Source: Bacteroidaceae bacterium (GTDB lineage Bacteria > Bacteroidota > Bacteroidia > Bacteroidales > Barnesiellaceae_A). Taken from it: a stretch of DNA of 51,910 nt. The stretch spans positions 1 to 51,910 of the forward strand of contig JAFXIZ010000027.1 in NCBI GenBank assembly GCA_017532725.1, written 5' to 3'. Below, one piece after another: positions 32,812 through 45,316 of the stretch. The notes under the pieces are model-generated. The model made no database searches. It saw only the letters and a list, made by a program, of their open reading frames with translations, and was not told the DNA's origin. The first letter of the stretch is position 1; each line of letters starts with the position of its first letter. Both the position numbers and the translations under genes were made by a program.

Positions 32812-35715
32812 TTAGAATTTAAACGCTACGTTGAGGAACATATTGAAGCCCCACGCATAGTAGTAGCGGTTGGGGAATTTGTCAACAGGCTCAATAGCCT
32901 TAACAGCACTCTTGGTGTTGCGGCTCAAGCGCGATTGTTGATAGCCACCTGTTACCATCTCGGTGTTGTTGAGCAAGTTATTGAGGCTCAAGTTGATGTT
33001 CAATGATTGCTTACGGTTGTTGAAGTAAAGCACTTTACCTACCGAAGCATCGAGCAAGAAGCCACCTTTGAGGCGTTCTTGTGTACCCAATATTTTCTTG
33101 GTTTCTTCGTCATAACCGGCATAGTATTGGTATTGACCAACCTCGTTGAGATAGTAGCCACCGTCAACGTTCATCTTGGTGAAACGAGCAGGCGAGAAGT
33201 CGAGGTAGTTCTTGTCGTAGTATGACAAAGTAATATCGGCAAACCACATAGTTGGGTGGAAGTAGTCAAGAGTAATGCTTGCAGCGATTTGAGGGCCGTT
33301 AGCAACCATCAAGTCTTTGGTGTACACTTTCTCTATCACGTCGGTAGTTTCGGACAAGTCGGTAGGAAGTTCACCGGTGAAGAGGTTACAACCATTCTCG
33401 GCACTCATCACACCAATACAGTCGTCGGTGTAACGGTAGTCGCCGATGTTGGCAGCAAGTTCGAGAGAGAAACCGGCAACGAGGTCGATGTCAACGCCCA
33501 ACTCAACGCCACGGAATACACGGTCAACGCCTGTGAGTGTGTGGTTGACATAAGTACGGAACTCATCGTGGTAGTAACCTGTACTCTCTGTACCGTCGAT
33601 CATATGTGTTTGGAAGAGTGTTACACGACCTTTCACGCGTGACCAGTTGAACATCCAGTTGAGGTCGTAAGAGAGGACTTTCTCCGATTGAAGACCGGGA
33701 ATCAACTCGTCCTTAACACGAGGTGCTACATAACTATATGAAGGTAGCGGCGCGCGCGACTCGGCAAGAACGTTAAGCATAACACGGTTGTGAGGACCGG
33801 CCTTCCAAGTAAGACCGGCCTTGAAACTGGGATCGAGACACCAAGAGAGGCGACCGAAACCTTTAGATTGCGCGCCTATCACCTCGGCACGACCGTTGCG
33901 CATCAAACCTTCGCGTTGGAATTGAGTGTAGTTCAATGCTACAGCGTAGTAGATATCGAAGTAGCGAGTATTCCAGAAGTTGTCGATAAATGCCGAAGCC
34001 TTGGCAATGTGCAAGTTGTAGTTGTAACCAAATACATCACCCTCCTTAACGACTCTGTTGGGGTTGTCCACATCGTTTTGGATAATGGTTGTATTGTTGG
34101 CAAAGTCACGCTCGGCAAATTGGTCAATGTCTATCCATTGATTACCACCCAAGAGGTCTTCAACAGTTTTGTAGTGCATACCCTTACCATACTTGGCAGA
34201 GATACCGGCATTGAGTTTGAGTTTGTCGGTAACTTGATTGGTATATAGAGCATTCAAGGCAGTCTCCATCAAGTTGTTGTGACGACGCTCGAGCATATAG
34301 TGTGCGCTACCGTTGGGGTTGGCAGCATTGTTCAAGTAGTTGGCTTGATAGAGCGCATCCCAATTGATTTGAGTTACATCGGTGTTGTTGTTAATCCAAT
34401 TATTCTCCAACGAGTTGTAGAGGTCTTGGTTAACGTAACCGTAGTTGGGGTCTTCGGTATCGCCGGGGCCGTTAACGCCCAAGTTGGTATATTGGAAACT
34501 GGGCAGATTGCGATAGTAGTCGGGGCGTGGGTCGGGTGCGTTGTAGAATGACAATGCACTGTTGCTATACATATTATAATGGAAAGCAGCACCCACCTTC
34601 AACGAACTTTCGGGGTTGATGTCCCACTCATAGTTCAACAAAACAGTGGGGTCGAAACTCTCCACCACGCGAGAGTTGCGCACCTTACCATCTTGATAAC
34701 CCCAATAAGAGTTGTAATATATGCCACGATAGTCATACACCTCTTGGGTAGAGGCACTCGACTGACCACGTTGTGTGGGAGCACCCCAAGTAGTAAGAGC
34801 GATGCTGTGGTCGCCGAAAATCTTTTGAGCGGCAAAGAAATAACCGAGAGAGTTGTATGAAGTACCTTCGGCACGACCCTTTTCAGCCCAACGATACACC
34901 ATCGATGCAGTGAAAGCCCAACCGTTGTCCATCAAACCGGTAGCGTGAGTGGCTTGAGCGCGAAGGTTGTAGGCACGATTGGTGTAGGCAAGACCCACTT
35001 GCGTACCGGCAGCATAGTCGGCAGCGAGTGTATTGATGTTGGTAGCACCAGTGAGCGAGCCGTAACCGAATCCTGTCATTTCCAAGCCGTGAACGATGTC
35101 TTTGTTGCGAGTAGCATTGTTAAGACCACCGAGGCTCGAATAGTTGAAACGTCCACGCTCGGTATCGGTAAAGTCGATACCATTGATGTAAGTAGCGTGA
35201 TCGCGTTGGTCGTAACCACGGATAGAGAAACGCATAGGGCTATAAACATAACTCGATGCACTCAAGAATGGGTCGTCGGAAGAGCCGGCAAGATATGCTA
35301 CCGATTGGCTTGAGGTAGCACCTTCATCCTCGAGCATAGCCTCATCGAAGAGGAGAGTATTCTCCTCGCGTGAAGCCAAGGCATCAACCTCGGCATCCTT
35401 CTTGGCATCGGCCATAGGAGCCATCTCGACATTAACCACAGTAGGTTCAGTGAGGACAGTGATGTCAATCGACTGAGCCTGATAGTTCTCACCACCAAAG
35501 GCAATAACAGTATTACCTTCTTCAACATCATTGAGCACATAAGTGCCATCCGAAGCAGTAACGGCAGATACACCTCCACCATTAATCGACACCGTAACAC
35601 CTGCAAGAGGCTTCTTGGTCACGTCGTCGATAACAGTACCTCGCACAATACCTGCCTGTGTAGGCAAGGCAATTGCCAGTGCAAGGATAACTGTTGTCCA
35701 AAAACTTCTTTTCAT
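32812..35715 (-). CDS. TonB-dependent outer-membrane receptor with carboxypeptidase-regulatory-like N-terminal domain
   Basis: A 967-residue active importer. Signal peptide (to TQA), then a regulatory-like beta domain (GIVRGTVIDDVTKKPLAGVT, about 22-100), a plug domain (around 110-230, with MRFSIRGYDQRDHATYINGI) and a 22-strand barrel ending in the canonical aromatic terminus FLNVAFKF. It lacks the SusC signature tail but has the same overall layout. It heads an operon with two OB-like lipoproteins and is divergent from a secreted EEP nuclease, so its substrate may come from nucleic acid or another phosphodiester. Several aromatic-rich loops (YYRNLPSFQYTNLG, WINNNTDVTQINWD) face outward. Confidence 0.93.
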   Translation of the reverse strand: MKRSFWTTVILALAIALPTQAGIVRGTVIDDVTKKPLAGVTVSINGGGVSAVTASDGTYVLNDVEEGNTVIAFGGENYQAQSIDITVLTEPTVVNVEMAPMADAKKDAEVDALASREENTLLFDEAMLEDEGATSSQSVAYLAGSSDDPFLSASSYVYSPMRFSIRGYDQRDHATYINGIDFTDTERGRFNYSSLGGLNNATRNKDIVHGLEMTGFGYGSLTGATNINTLAADYAAGTQVGLAYTNRAYNLRAQATHATGLMDNGWAFTASMVYRWAEKGRAEGTSYNSLGYFFAAQKIFGDHSIALTTWGAPTQRGQSSASTQEVYDYRGIYYNSYWGYQDGKVRNSRVVESFDPTVLLNYEWDINPESSLKVGAAFHYNMYSNSALSFYNAPDPRPDYYRNLPSFQYTNLGVNGPGDTEDPNYGYVNQDLYNSLENNWINNNTDVTQINWDALYQANYLNNAANPNGSAHYMLERRHNNLMETALNALYTNQVTDKLKLNAGISAKYGKGMHYKTVEDLLGGNQWIDIDQFAERDFANNTTIIQNDVDNPNRVVKEGDVFGYNYNLHIAKASAFIDNFWNTRYFDIYYAVALNYTQFQREGLMRNGRAEVIGAQSKGFGRLSWCLDPSFKAGLTWKAGPHNRVMLNVLAESRAPLPSYSYVAPRVKDELIPGLQSEKVLSYDLNWMFNWSRVKGRVTLFQTHMIDGTESTGYYHDEFRTYVNHTLTGVDRVFRGVELGVDIDLVAGFSLELAANIGDYRYTDDCIGVMSAENGCNLFTGELPTDLSETTDVIEKVYTKDLMVANGPQIAASITLDYFHPTMWFADITLSYYDKNYLDFSPARFTKMNVDGGYYLNEVGQYQYYAGYDEETKKILGTQERLKGGFLLDASVGKVLYFNNRKQSLNINLSLNNLLNNTEMVTGGYQQSRLSRNTKSAVKAIEPVDKFPNRYYYAWGFNMFLNVAFKF

Positions 35716-36102
35716 AAGAAAGTGTTTAATTTTTAGATAATTAGATTGTATTATTTTTTAATTTTTATTATTCTTGGTTGTTTTTCATATTTCATAGTTC
35801 ACCATAATGCACACTACTGCACAATAGAGAAGAGTGCAAAATAACAAAAAACTTTCGGAATAACCTATTACATTATTATAAAATTTCACGTCGTTGTTTG
35901 TTAATAGATTATTTACGGCTATTCACAGCGATGTGCAGAGAGAGAAAATAGCCGAAGAAGCAAGCACTATAAATTGCCCCAACCGACCGAAAAAGTATTT
36001 TTATCGCGTAATTTTTTAAATCTTATGGCAAAGAGTTCCAATTATTCACAATTAAATAGTATATTTACACCCTAAATCGGAAAAAACACAAAATCAAATA
36101 CA
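35716..36102. promoter_or_regulatory. Divergent intergenic region between the TonB receptor and nuclease genes
   Basis: 387 bp, very AT-rich, with no gene. A -7-like TATATTTA (36060-36067, plus strand) lies before the nuclease gene and TTATTTTG (35844-35837, minus strand) before the receptor; neither has a convincing -33 element. Inverted pairs are CGGCTATT/AATAGCCG (35916-35923 and 35947-35954) and several TGCAC/GTGCA words near 35804-35840. The arrangement would allow shared regulation of importer and nuclease. Confidence 0.5.
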
Positions 36103-39349
<3,247 letters not shown>

Positions 39350-39374
39350 TAAAAAAATTCATTCTATCGCACAC

Positions 39375-39409
39375 CACGCCTGCCCCACAAGGAGCAGGCG
39401 TGATTTCTT
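39375..39409 (+). terminator. Terminator after GH97
   Basis: CACGCCTGC (39375-39383) pairs with GCAGGCGTG (39394-39402), followed by ATTTCTTT. Confidence 0.8.
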
Positions 39410-39480
39410 TATAAAAGGTGCTTAAATGTCGTAAGAAGATGGTTTAGAGAAGTAACCTTATCCTCGCTTGGCGCGTAACG

Positions 39481-39518
39481 ACAAGAGGCTGTATCAACAT
39501 TTTGATACAGCCTCTTGT
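39481..39518. terminator. 17-bp perfect hairpin between convergent GH97 and glmM
   Basis: ACAAGAGGCTGTATCAA (39481-39497) and its exact complement (39502-39518) around CATT. It is probably a terminator for glmM on the minus strand although no T-run follows. It shares the AGGCTG/CAGCCT core with the hairpins at 24377 and 49433. Confidence 0.65.
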
Positions 39519-39557
39519 ATGTTGGTTGGTAATTTCTACCTACTATTTTACGGTAAT

Positions 39558-40949
39558 TTATTTACCCACGATGCTCTTTATTACGTCCATTACGCCGGCG
39601 GCAGTTTGCTCGGCAGCCTCCTCGCTGTGCGCCTCGGCATAAACGCGAATGATAGGCTCGGTATTTGACTTACGCAAGTGTACCCAACTGTCGGCAAAGT
39701 CGATTTTCACACCGTCAATGTCGTTAATCTCTTCGCCGGCATATTTCTCCTTAACAGCCACGAGCAACGCATCTACATCGATATCGGGCGTAAGTTCAAT
39801 CTTCTGTTTAGTGATGCTGTAGGGAGGATATGTAGCCTTGAGTTCGCTAACGGTTTTCTTCTCGATAGCGAGGTGCGAGAGGAATAGCGCGATGCCTACA
39901 AGTGCATCACGACCGTAGTGACTCTCGGGATATATCACACCACCGTTACCTTCGCCACCGATAATGGCGTTGGTGGCTTTCATCTTCTCAACTACATTAA
40001 CCTCGCCAACGGCAGCAGCATTGTATTCGCAGCCATACTTGCGAGTGACATCGCGCAAGGCTCTTGATGAACTGAGGTTTGAAACGGTGCTACCGGGTGT
40101 GTGGCGCAACACATAGTCGGCAACAGCAACGAGGGTGTACTCCTCGACAAACATTTCGCCGTCCTCGCATATAATGGCCAGACGATCGACATCGGGGTCA
40201 ACAACAAAACCTACATCGGCTTTACCTTGTCGCATCACATCGGCAATCTCGGTAAGATTGGCAGGAATAGGCTCGGGGTTGTGAGCAAAATGTCCTGTGG
40301 GGTCGCAGTTGAGTTCGATAATATTTTTCACACCCAAGGCGCGCAAGAGTTGAGGTATAACGATACCACCCACCGAGTTGACACAGTCGATGGCAACGGT
40401 AAAGTTGGCTGCTTCAATGGCCTCACGATTGACCAATGCAAGAGCCAATACTTGAGCAATGTGGCGTTGGTTGTAATCGTCGATATTGATGAGTTGACCC
40501 AAGTGATCGACGTCGGCAAATGTAAACTCCTCGGCCTCGGCTATGCGCAAAACCTCTTGACCTTCGGCAGCATTAAGAAATTCGCCTTTCTCATTGAGCA
40601 ACTTCAACGCATTCCACTGCTTAGGGTTGTGGCTTGCAGTGAGTATAATACCACCACAGGCACCCTCGCCTGTTACGGCAATCTCGGTAGTGGGGGTCGA
40701 AGCAAGACCTATATATACTACATCCCAGCCCATACCCATAAGCGTACCAACAACGGTGTGCATAACCATCTCGCCCGATATGCGAGCATCACGACCTACC
40801 ACAATACGGTTGCTGTCGAGGGGTGTATTTTTACGAATAAATGCAGCGTAAGCCGCTGTAAACTTTACTATATCAAGAGGATTGAGTCCTTCACCAACGG
40901 CTCCACCGATGGTGCCTCTTATACCTGAAATTGATTTGATAAGTGACAT
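39558..40949 (-). CDS. glmM: Phosphoglucosamine mutase
   Basis: A 463-residue alpha-D-phosphohexomutase. It probably converts glucosamine-6-phosphate to glucosamine-1-phosphate for UDP-GlcNAc, peptidoglycan and LPS synthesis. The phosphorylated serine is S106 in LTASHNPKQWNALK, the metal loop is DPDVDRL, the sugar loop GEGNGG and the phosphate loop RKSNTEPIIRVY. The start MSLIKSISGIRGTIGG is typical of Bacteroidota GlmM. It lies 70 bp after DUF4827, at the end of an nrnA-DUF4827-glmM cluster common in Bacteroidales. Phosphomannomutase activity cannot be excluded from sequence. Confidence 0.9.
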   Translation of the reverse strand: MSLIKSISGIRGTIGGAVGEGLNPLDIVKFTAAYAAFIRKNTPLDSNRIVVGRDARISGEMVMHTVVGTLMGMGWDVVYIGLASTPTTEIAVTGEGACGGIILTASHNPKQWNALKLLNEKGEFLNAAEGQEVLRIAEAEEFTFADVDHLGQLINIDDYNQRHIAQVLALALVNREAIEAANFTVAIDCVNSVGGIVIPQLLRALGVKNIIELNCDPTGHFAHNPEPIPANLTEIADVMRQGKADVGFVVDPDVDRLAIICEDGEMFVEEYTLVAVADYVLRHTPGSTVSNLSSSRALRDVTRKYGCEYNAAAVGEVNVVEKMKATNAIIGGEGNGGVIYPESHYGRDALVGIALFLSHLAIEKKTVSELKATYPPYSITKQKIELTPDIDVDALLVAVKEKYAGEEINDIDGVKIDFADSWVHLRKSNTEPIIRVYAEAHSEEAAEQTAAGVMDVIKSIVGK

Positions 40950-41019
40950 TATTATGCGAGTTTAGAGTTTAGGGTTTATAGATGAGGGTAAGTTATACAC
41001 TCTTCTATTCCTTATACCA

Positions 41020-41598
41020 TTAAATATTAGAAGGGAAATAACGAACGTTGTACAGATAAGGAGTAACCGATGTGAGTTCGCTCAACGTGCCGGCCTTCGA
41101 CTTGATGAGAAGATTAACTTGACAGTTGAGTTCGAGGTACTTGAGCGGCTCTTGTATGCCTGTACCATACTGCGTAGTAGAACTCAAGGTGGTGTTTTGG
41201 AAATTAAACGAGTATGCTTGCGATACATTATCATCGTTACCCGAAATAATCTGGTCGCCACCATCGGCCCAAGTGAGGATGTTCATACGCGAATAGCGGA
41301 AGAATATCACATCGTTGTATTTCGCCATACCACCGTCGCCCTTGTGGAGCACTTGCATATATACATAGCCGTCCTCATCGAGTTTATAGTATGGGGCATT
41401 CTTGCCTACTTGAAAGTTGTTATCGGCAGGGATAGATTCGATAACAGTCTGTGTTTCCAAGAACTTATCGACGGCTTCATTCTCTTCGTCGAGCAGTTCG
41501 GCATACGACTTTGTGTCTTCGCAGGATGTAGCAACAAGTGCCGATATGAGCAGAGCCATTGCACTGCATAGTAGTTTTACTGTTTTCATTATCTTCAT
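41020..41598 (-). CDS. DUF4827 family lipoprotein
   Basis: A 192-residue lipoprotein (lipobox VATS-C26). The body fits DUF4827: YAELLDEENEAVDKFLETQ, PYYKLDEDGYVYMQVL, and FFRYSRMNILTW. These resemble the layout of FKBP-type peptidyl-prolyl isomerase-like lipoproteins of Bacteroidota, but the catalytic residues cannot be judged. It starts 15 bp after nrnA. The constant neighbourhood with glmM and nrnA hints at an envelope-maintenance role without evidence of mechanism. Confidence 0.8.
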   Translation of the reverse strand: MKIMKTVKLLCSAMALLISALVATSCEDTKSYAELLDEENEAVDKFLETQTVIESIPADNNFQVGKNAPYYKLDEDGYVYMQVLHKGDGGMAKYNDVIFFRYSRMNILTWADGGDQIISGNDDNVSQAYSFNFQNTTLSSTTQYGTGIQEPLKYLELNCQVNLLIKSKAGTLSELTSVTPYLYNVRYFPSNI

Positions 41599-41613
41599 AT
41601 TCTATTATATGCT

Positions 41614-42648
41614 TTACGATTGTGATTCTTGGTTAGCGCAATAGAGGGGTAAAATCTCGCGAAACTTGGCAATAGCCTCGTCAAGAGTACCATAAAATTC
41701 GCCACCGGCAGCATTGAGGTGTCCACCTCCACCGAAATGCTCGGCAGCAATGGTGTTGACAGCAAAGTCGCCTTGCGAACGCAGCGATATCTTGACATAC
41801 TCCTTGTCTTCGCGAATGAATGCCGAGAAGTATATATCCTTGATACTGAGAGGCACGTTTACCAATCCGTCGCAATCGCCCTTCTGGAAGTTGTAGCGCG
41901 ACATCTCCTCGTGTGTGAGGTATATCATAGCAGCACCATACTCGGTAAAGAGTTCCATTTTGTTGCAAATGGCATAACTATTCAGTTGCAACTTGTGGGC
42001 AGTGTGGGTATTGCAGGCAAGGTTGTATATGTAGTCTTTATCGATGCCCTTCCTGACAAGTTGGGCAATGATTTCATATATCTCGGGGTGATTGGAGTTG
42101 TAGGTAAAGTTGCCGGTATCGGTCATCATACCTGTATAGATACATTCGGCCGAAGTGCGACTCATAAAGCGATAACGCCCCATCTGCCATATCACGCGAA
42201 ATATCAACTCGCAGGTAGATGAAATTTCGGGGTGCGAAATAATAAGGTCGCAGAAAGGCTCCGGCTCGAGGTGATGGTCAATCAATACCTTATAAGCCGA
42301 CGACTGCTCAATGTAGGATGACAACTTATCGACACGATGCAACGCATTATAGTCGAGCGAGAATATCAAGTCGGCGTTTGCAATGGCAGCAACAGCCTTT
42401 TCGGGTTGCTGTGTATATACCAATACATAACGCACACCGGGCAGGAAGTGCAGGTTGCGTGGTATCATATCGGGGACAACCACCGTAACATTTCGCCCCA
42501 ACTTGCGTAGGAAGTGACACCAACCCAACGACGACCCTATGGCATCGCCATCGGGAGCAACGTGGCAGGTTATAACAATATTGTTGCAGCGCAACAGGGC
42601 GTTGCTCAATTCATTAATCTTATTGTTGTCTATAATAGGCGTAATCAT
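41614..42648 (-). CDS. nrnA: DHH-family oligoribonuclease / pAp phosphatase
   Basis: A 344-residue manganese phosphoesterase that finishes RNA decay by degrading very short oligonucleotides (nanoRNA) and may dephosphorylate pAp. DHH motifs are all present: CHVAPDGDAIGSS, SLDYN, the D-H-H of LIDHHLEP, MMTDTGNF, and the DHHA1 glycine-rich motif HFGGGGHLNAAGG. A -7 box TAATTTTG (42660-42653) stands only four bases before the ATG, so its mRNA may be leaderless. Confidence 0.93.
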   Translation of the reverse strand: MITPIIDNNKINELSNALLRCNNIVITCHVAPDGDAIGSSLGWCHFLRKLGRNVTVVVPDMIPRNLHFLPGVRYVLVYTQQPEKAVAAIANADLIFSLDYNALHRVDKLSSYIEQSSAYKVLIDHHLEPEPFCDLIISHPEISSTCELIFRVIWQMGRYRFMSRTSAECIYTGMMTDTGNFTYNSNHPEIYEIIAQLVRKGIDKDYIYNLACNTHTAHKLQLNSYAICNKMELFTEYGAAMIYLTHEEMSRYNFQKGDCDGLVNVPLSIKDIYFSAFIREDKEYVKISLRSQGDFAVNTIAAEHFGGGGHLNAAGGEFYGTLDEAIAKFREILPLYCANQESQS

Positions 42649-42735
42649 TCTGCAAAATTAAGAAATATAATCGAGAAACCTATTCACTTATTGACGAATA
42701 GAGTTATTATGCCGATAAAACTTTCTGAAAAAACA

Positions 42736-43254
42736 TTAATGGGCGTGTATTACCGTCAGCAAGCGTTGAAACTCTTGCTCAAAGTTGGGCGTGAAAACGC
42801 CTTGTCCCAACTGCTCGATAATATCATCGATATCCCAATAACGACCTTCATCAATCTCGACAGGGTCAATCTTTATTTCGCCCTCGTATATGGTGCGATA
42901 GGAATAGACCAACTCACGCTCGACCGATGAACGGAAGTGATATGTAAAGTTGTGAATGGGCGTAAATCGCGTAATACCCAACTCCTCGCGCACCTCGCGA
43001 CGCAAAGCCTCATCGACACTCTCGCCATAGTCGATATGTCCACCTACAGCAGTGTCCCACTTGCCGGGTTGTATATCCTTATTCATCGAGCGACGCTGCA
43101 AGTATAGGCGACCCTTACTGTCGAAAATGTGCAGATGCACAACAGGATGTAACAGCATACTGCCACTGTGACACTCGGCACGGGTGGCACGTCCTATTAC
43201 CTCGCCTTGCTCGTTAACAATCGGGAAGAGTTCTTGGTTTACGTTATTTGCCAT
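42736..43254 (-). CDS. Nudix hydrolase (isopentenyl-diphosphate isomerase-like)
   Basis: A 172-residue Nudix protein. The Nudix box is GHIDYGESVDEALRREVREE followed by LGI, with all consensus Glu/Gly positions. The N-terminal VNEQGEVIGRATRAECH and HPVVHLHIFDSKGRLYLQRR are of the YfcD/IDI-like subgroup, whose substrates are nucleotide or isoprenoid diphosphates; which one is unknown. It overlaps the end of topB by 11 bp, so it is the third gene of mazG-topB-Nudix. Confidence 0.9.
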   Translation of the reverse strand: MANNVNQELFPIVNEQGEVIGRATRAECHSGSMLLHPVVHLHIFDSKGRLYLQRRSMNKDIQPGKWDTAVGGHIDYGESVDEALRREVREELGITRFTPIHNFTYHFRSSVERELVYSYRTIYEGEIKIDPVEIDEGRYWDIDDIIEQLGQGVFTPNFEQEFQRLLTVIHAH

Positions 43255-45310
43255 TTTGGTCTTTTATCTTTTGTACTATTTCTTGTAGTTGTGAGGGGGT
43301 CAACTCGGCACCGTAAGTATCGAAGGGTAAACGGAAGTTGCACCCTTGTTGCCACGCACTGCAACCGTAAGCACTGCGACCCTTTATTACATTGCCTTTA
43401 CCACATAGCGGGCAAATGATGGGTTTATTCGTGTCGGGCGACTTTTTTGTACGAGGCTTGCGAGGCTTCTTCTCGGCATCGGGAGTTTTGGAGGTAGTCT
43501 TACTCTTTTTCTTCTCCTCCTCGGCCGGTGTCGAGGCCACCGTACCGGTATTATCGCTCAACACATCTATCACAATAGAGTTGACCATCGCTTTCAACTC
43601 GTCAAGGAAAGTAGCCGGCTCATACTCGTTGCGCTCGATGCGGCGTAACTTGTTTTCCCACTGTCCGGTGAGTTCGACCGACTTGAGCAATTCGTTGCGA
43701 ATGGTCAGTATAAGTTCGACACCTGTAGGCGTAGCCGTCAGGCTCTTACGCTCCTTGCGAATGTACCTACGCTTAAAAAGAATCTCTATAATGGCAGCGC
43801 GCGTCGAGGGGCGACCAATACCGTTTTCCTTGAGGGCATCACGCAATATCTCATCATCGACCGACTTGCCAGCCGTTTCCATAGCACGCAACAAGGTAGC
43901 CTCGGTATAGGGTTTAGGAGGCTGTGTCTGCTTCTCGGTGAGCGATGGCTCGTGACTGCCACTCTCCCCTATCGTAAACGAGGGAAGTATTTGGCTCTCG
44001 TTATTCTCATCGCCGGCATCATCCTTACCAAACACCACACGCCAGCCGGGTGAGAGAATTTGTCGGCCTGTTACCTTAAATTCCACCTGCTCGACTTGTC
44101 CCAATACCGTGGTGTTGGCCACTTGGCAATCGGGGTAGAAGGCTGCGATAAATCGGCGTACAACAAGGTCGTAAACAGCCCTTTCGCGATCGGTCAGATT
44201 GTTGGCCTTGACATTGGTGGGTATAATGGCGTGGTGGTCGGTAACCTTGCTGTTGTCAAATACCTTCTTACTCTTTGGCAACTTGTCCTGCTGCAAGAGT
44301 GGTTGTACCAACGTGTCATACTGATGCAGGGCGTTGAGTATGCCCTTCACTTTGGGGTATATATCGTCGCTCAAGTAGGTTGTATCGACACGAGGATAGG
44401 TTGTGACCTTCTTCTCGTATAACGACTGTATGAGTTGCAAAGTTTCTTCGGCCGAATAGGAGAACTTCTTGTTACACTCCACTTGCAGGCTGGTGAGGTC
44501 GAACAATCTTGGTGGTGCTTCCTTTCCGTTTTTGGTAGTTACATCGGTTACGGTAAAGGGCTTACCGACAATGGTTTCGAGTGCTTTTTGTCCCTCCTCG
44601 ATGGTATTAAACCGGCCTTGTGTCACCGAGAAAGTAGTATCGCGATATATGGTCTTCAACTCCCAATAAGGCTGGGGAACGAAGTTTTCAATTTCCAACT
44701 GACGGTTGACGATGAGTGCCAACGTAGGTGTCTGTACACGACCTATCGACAATACCTGCCGGTCGCGACCATATCGCAGGGTGTAGAGTCGTGTAGCATT
44801 CATACCCAACAACCAATCGCCGATGGCGCGTGTAAGTCCAGCCAAATAGAGGCGATTGAACTCCTCTTGAGGTCGCAACTTGGCAAAACCTTCGCGAATA
44901 GCCTCCTCGGTAAGCGAAGATATCCACAGGCGTTGCACGGGGCATTTGCACCCGGCCTTCTGCATCACCCAGCGTTGTATCAATTCACCCTCCTGCCCGG
45001 CATCACCACAGTTAATGACACACTCGGCTTGTGCGATAAGTTGCTCGATTGTCTTGAATTGCTTTTCGACGCCCTTATCATCCTTGAGTTTGATACCAAA
45101 TCGTTGAGGTATCATAGGCAACGAACTGAGCGTCCAACGTTTCCAACGCTCATCGTATTCGTGAGGCTCTTTCAATTCACACAAGTGTCCGAATACCCAA
45201 GTGACGCAATAGCCATTACCCTCGTAATAACCGTCACGACGTGTGTTTGCACCCAATATTTGGGCTATATCCTTGGCAACACTTGGTTTCTCGGCAATGC
45301 AGACTTTCAT
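43244..45310 (-). CDS. topB: DNA topoisomerase III (type IA)
   Basis: A 688-residue decatenating topoisomerase. The TOPRIM domain has E7 (IAEKPS) and D103 in CGDAGQEGEL. The central domain has the active-site Tyr305 in TTYPRVDTTYL and the conserved SIGRVQTPTLALIVNRQ. The tail includes a Lys/Pro-rich linker and a four-Cys zinc ribbon (CPLCGKGN...YGCSAWQQGC), more typical of TopB of Gram-negative anaerobes than of mobile-element TopB. Six bp separate it from mazG, and the Nudix gene overlaps its 3' end. Confidence 0.95.
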   Translation of the reverse strand: MKVCIAEKPSVAKDIAQILGANTRRDGYYEGNGYCVTWVFGHLCELKEPHEYDERWKRWTLSSLPMIPQRFGIKLKDDKGVEKQFKTIEQLIAQAECVINCGDAGQEGELIQRWVMQKAGCKCPVQRLWISSLTEEAIREGFAKLRPQEEFNRLYLAGLTRAIGDWLLGMNATRLYTLRYGRDRQVLSIGRVQTPTLALIVNRQLEIENFVPQPYWELKTIYRDTTFSVTQGRFNTIEEGQKALETIVGKPFTVTDVTTKNGKEAPPRLFDLTSLQVECNKKFSYSAEETLQLIQSLYEKKVTTYPRVDTTYLSDDIYPKVKGILNALHQYDTLVQPLLQQDKLPKSKKVFDNSKVTDHHAIIPTNVKANNLTDRERAVYDLVVRRFIAAFYPDCQVANTTVLGQVEQVEFKVTGRQILSPGWRVVFGKDDAGDENNESQILPSFTIGESGSHEPSLTEKQTQPPKPYTEATLLRAMETAGKSVDDEILRDALKENGIGRPSTRAAIIEILFKRRYIRKERKSLTATPTGVELILTIRNELLKSVELTGQWENKLRRIERNEYEPATFLDELKAMVNSIVIDVLSDNTGTVASTPAEEEKKKSKTTSKTPDAEKKPRKPRTKKSPDTNKPIICPLCGKGNVIKGRSAYGCSAWQQGCNFRLPFDTYGAELTPSQLQEIVQKIKDQNGK

Positions 45311-45316
45311 ATAGTA

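Noticed and set aside
28921-35715. Classic polysaccharide utilisation locus with SusCD
   Set aside because: The lipoproteins lack a SusD TPR fold, the receptor lacks a typical SusC partner, and no glycan-specific regulator is present; only a GH97 enzyme lies nearby.
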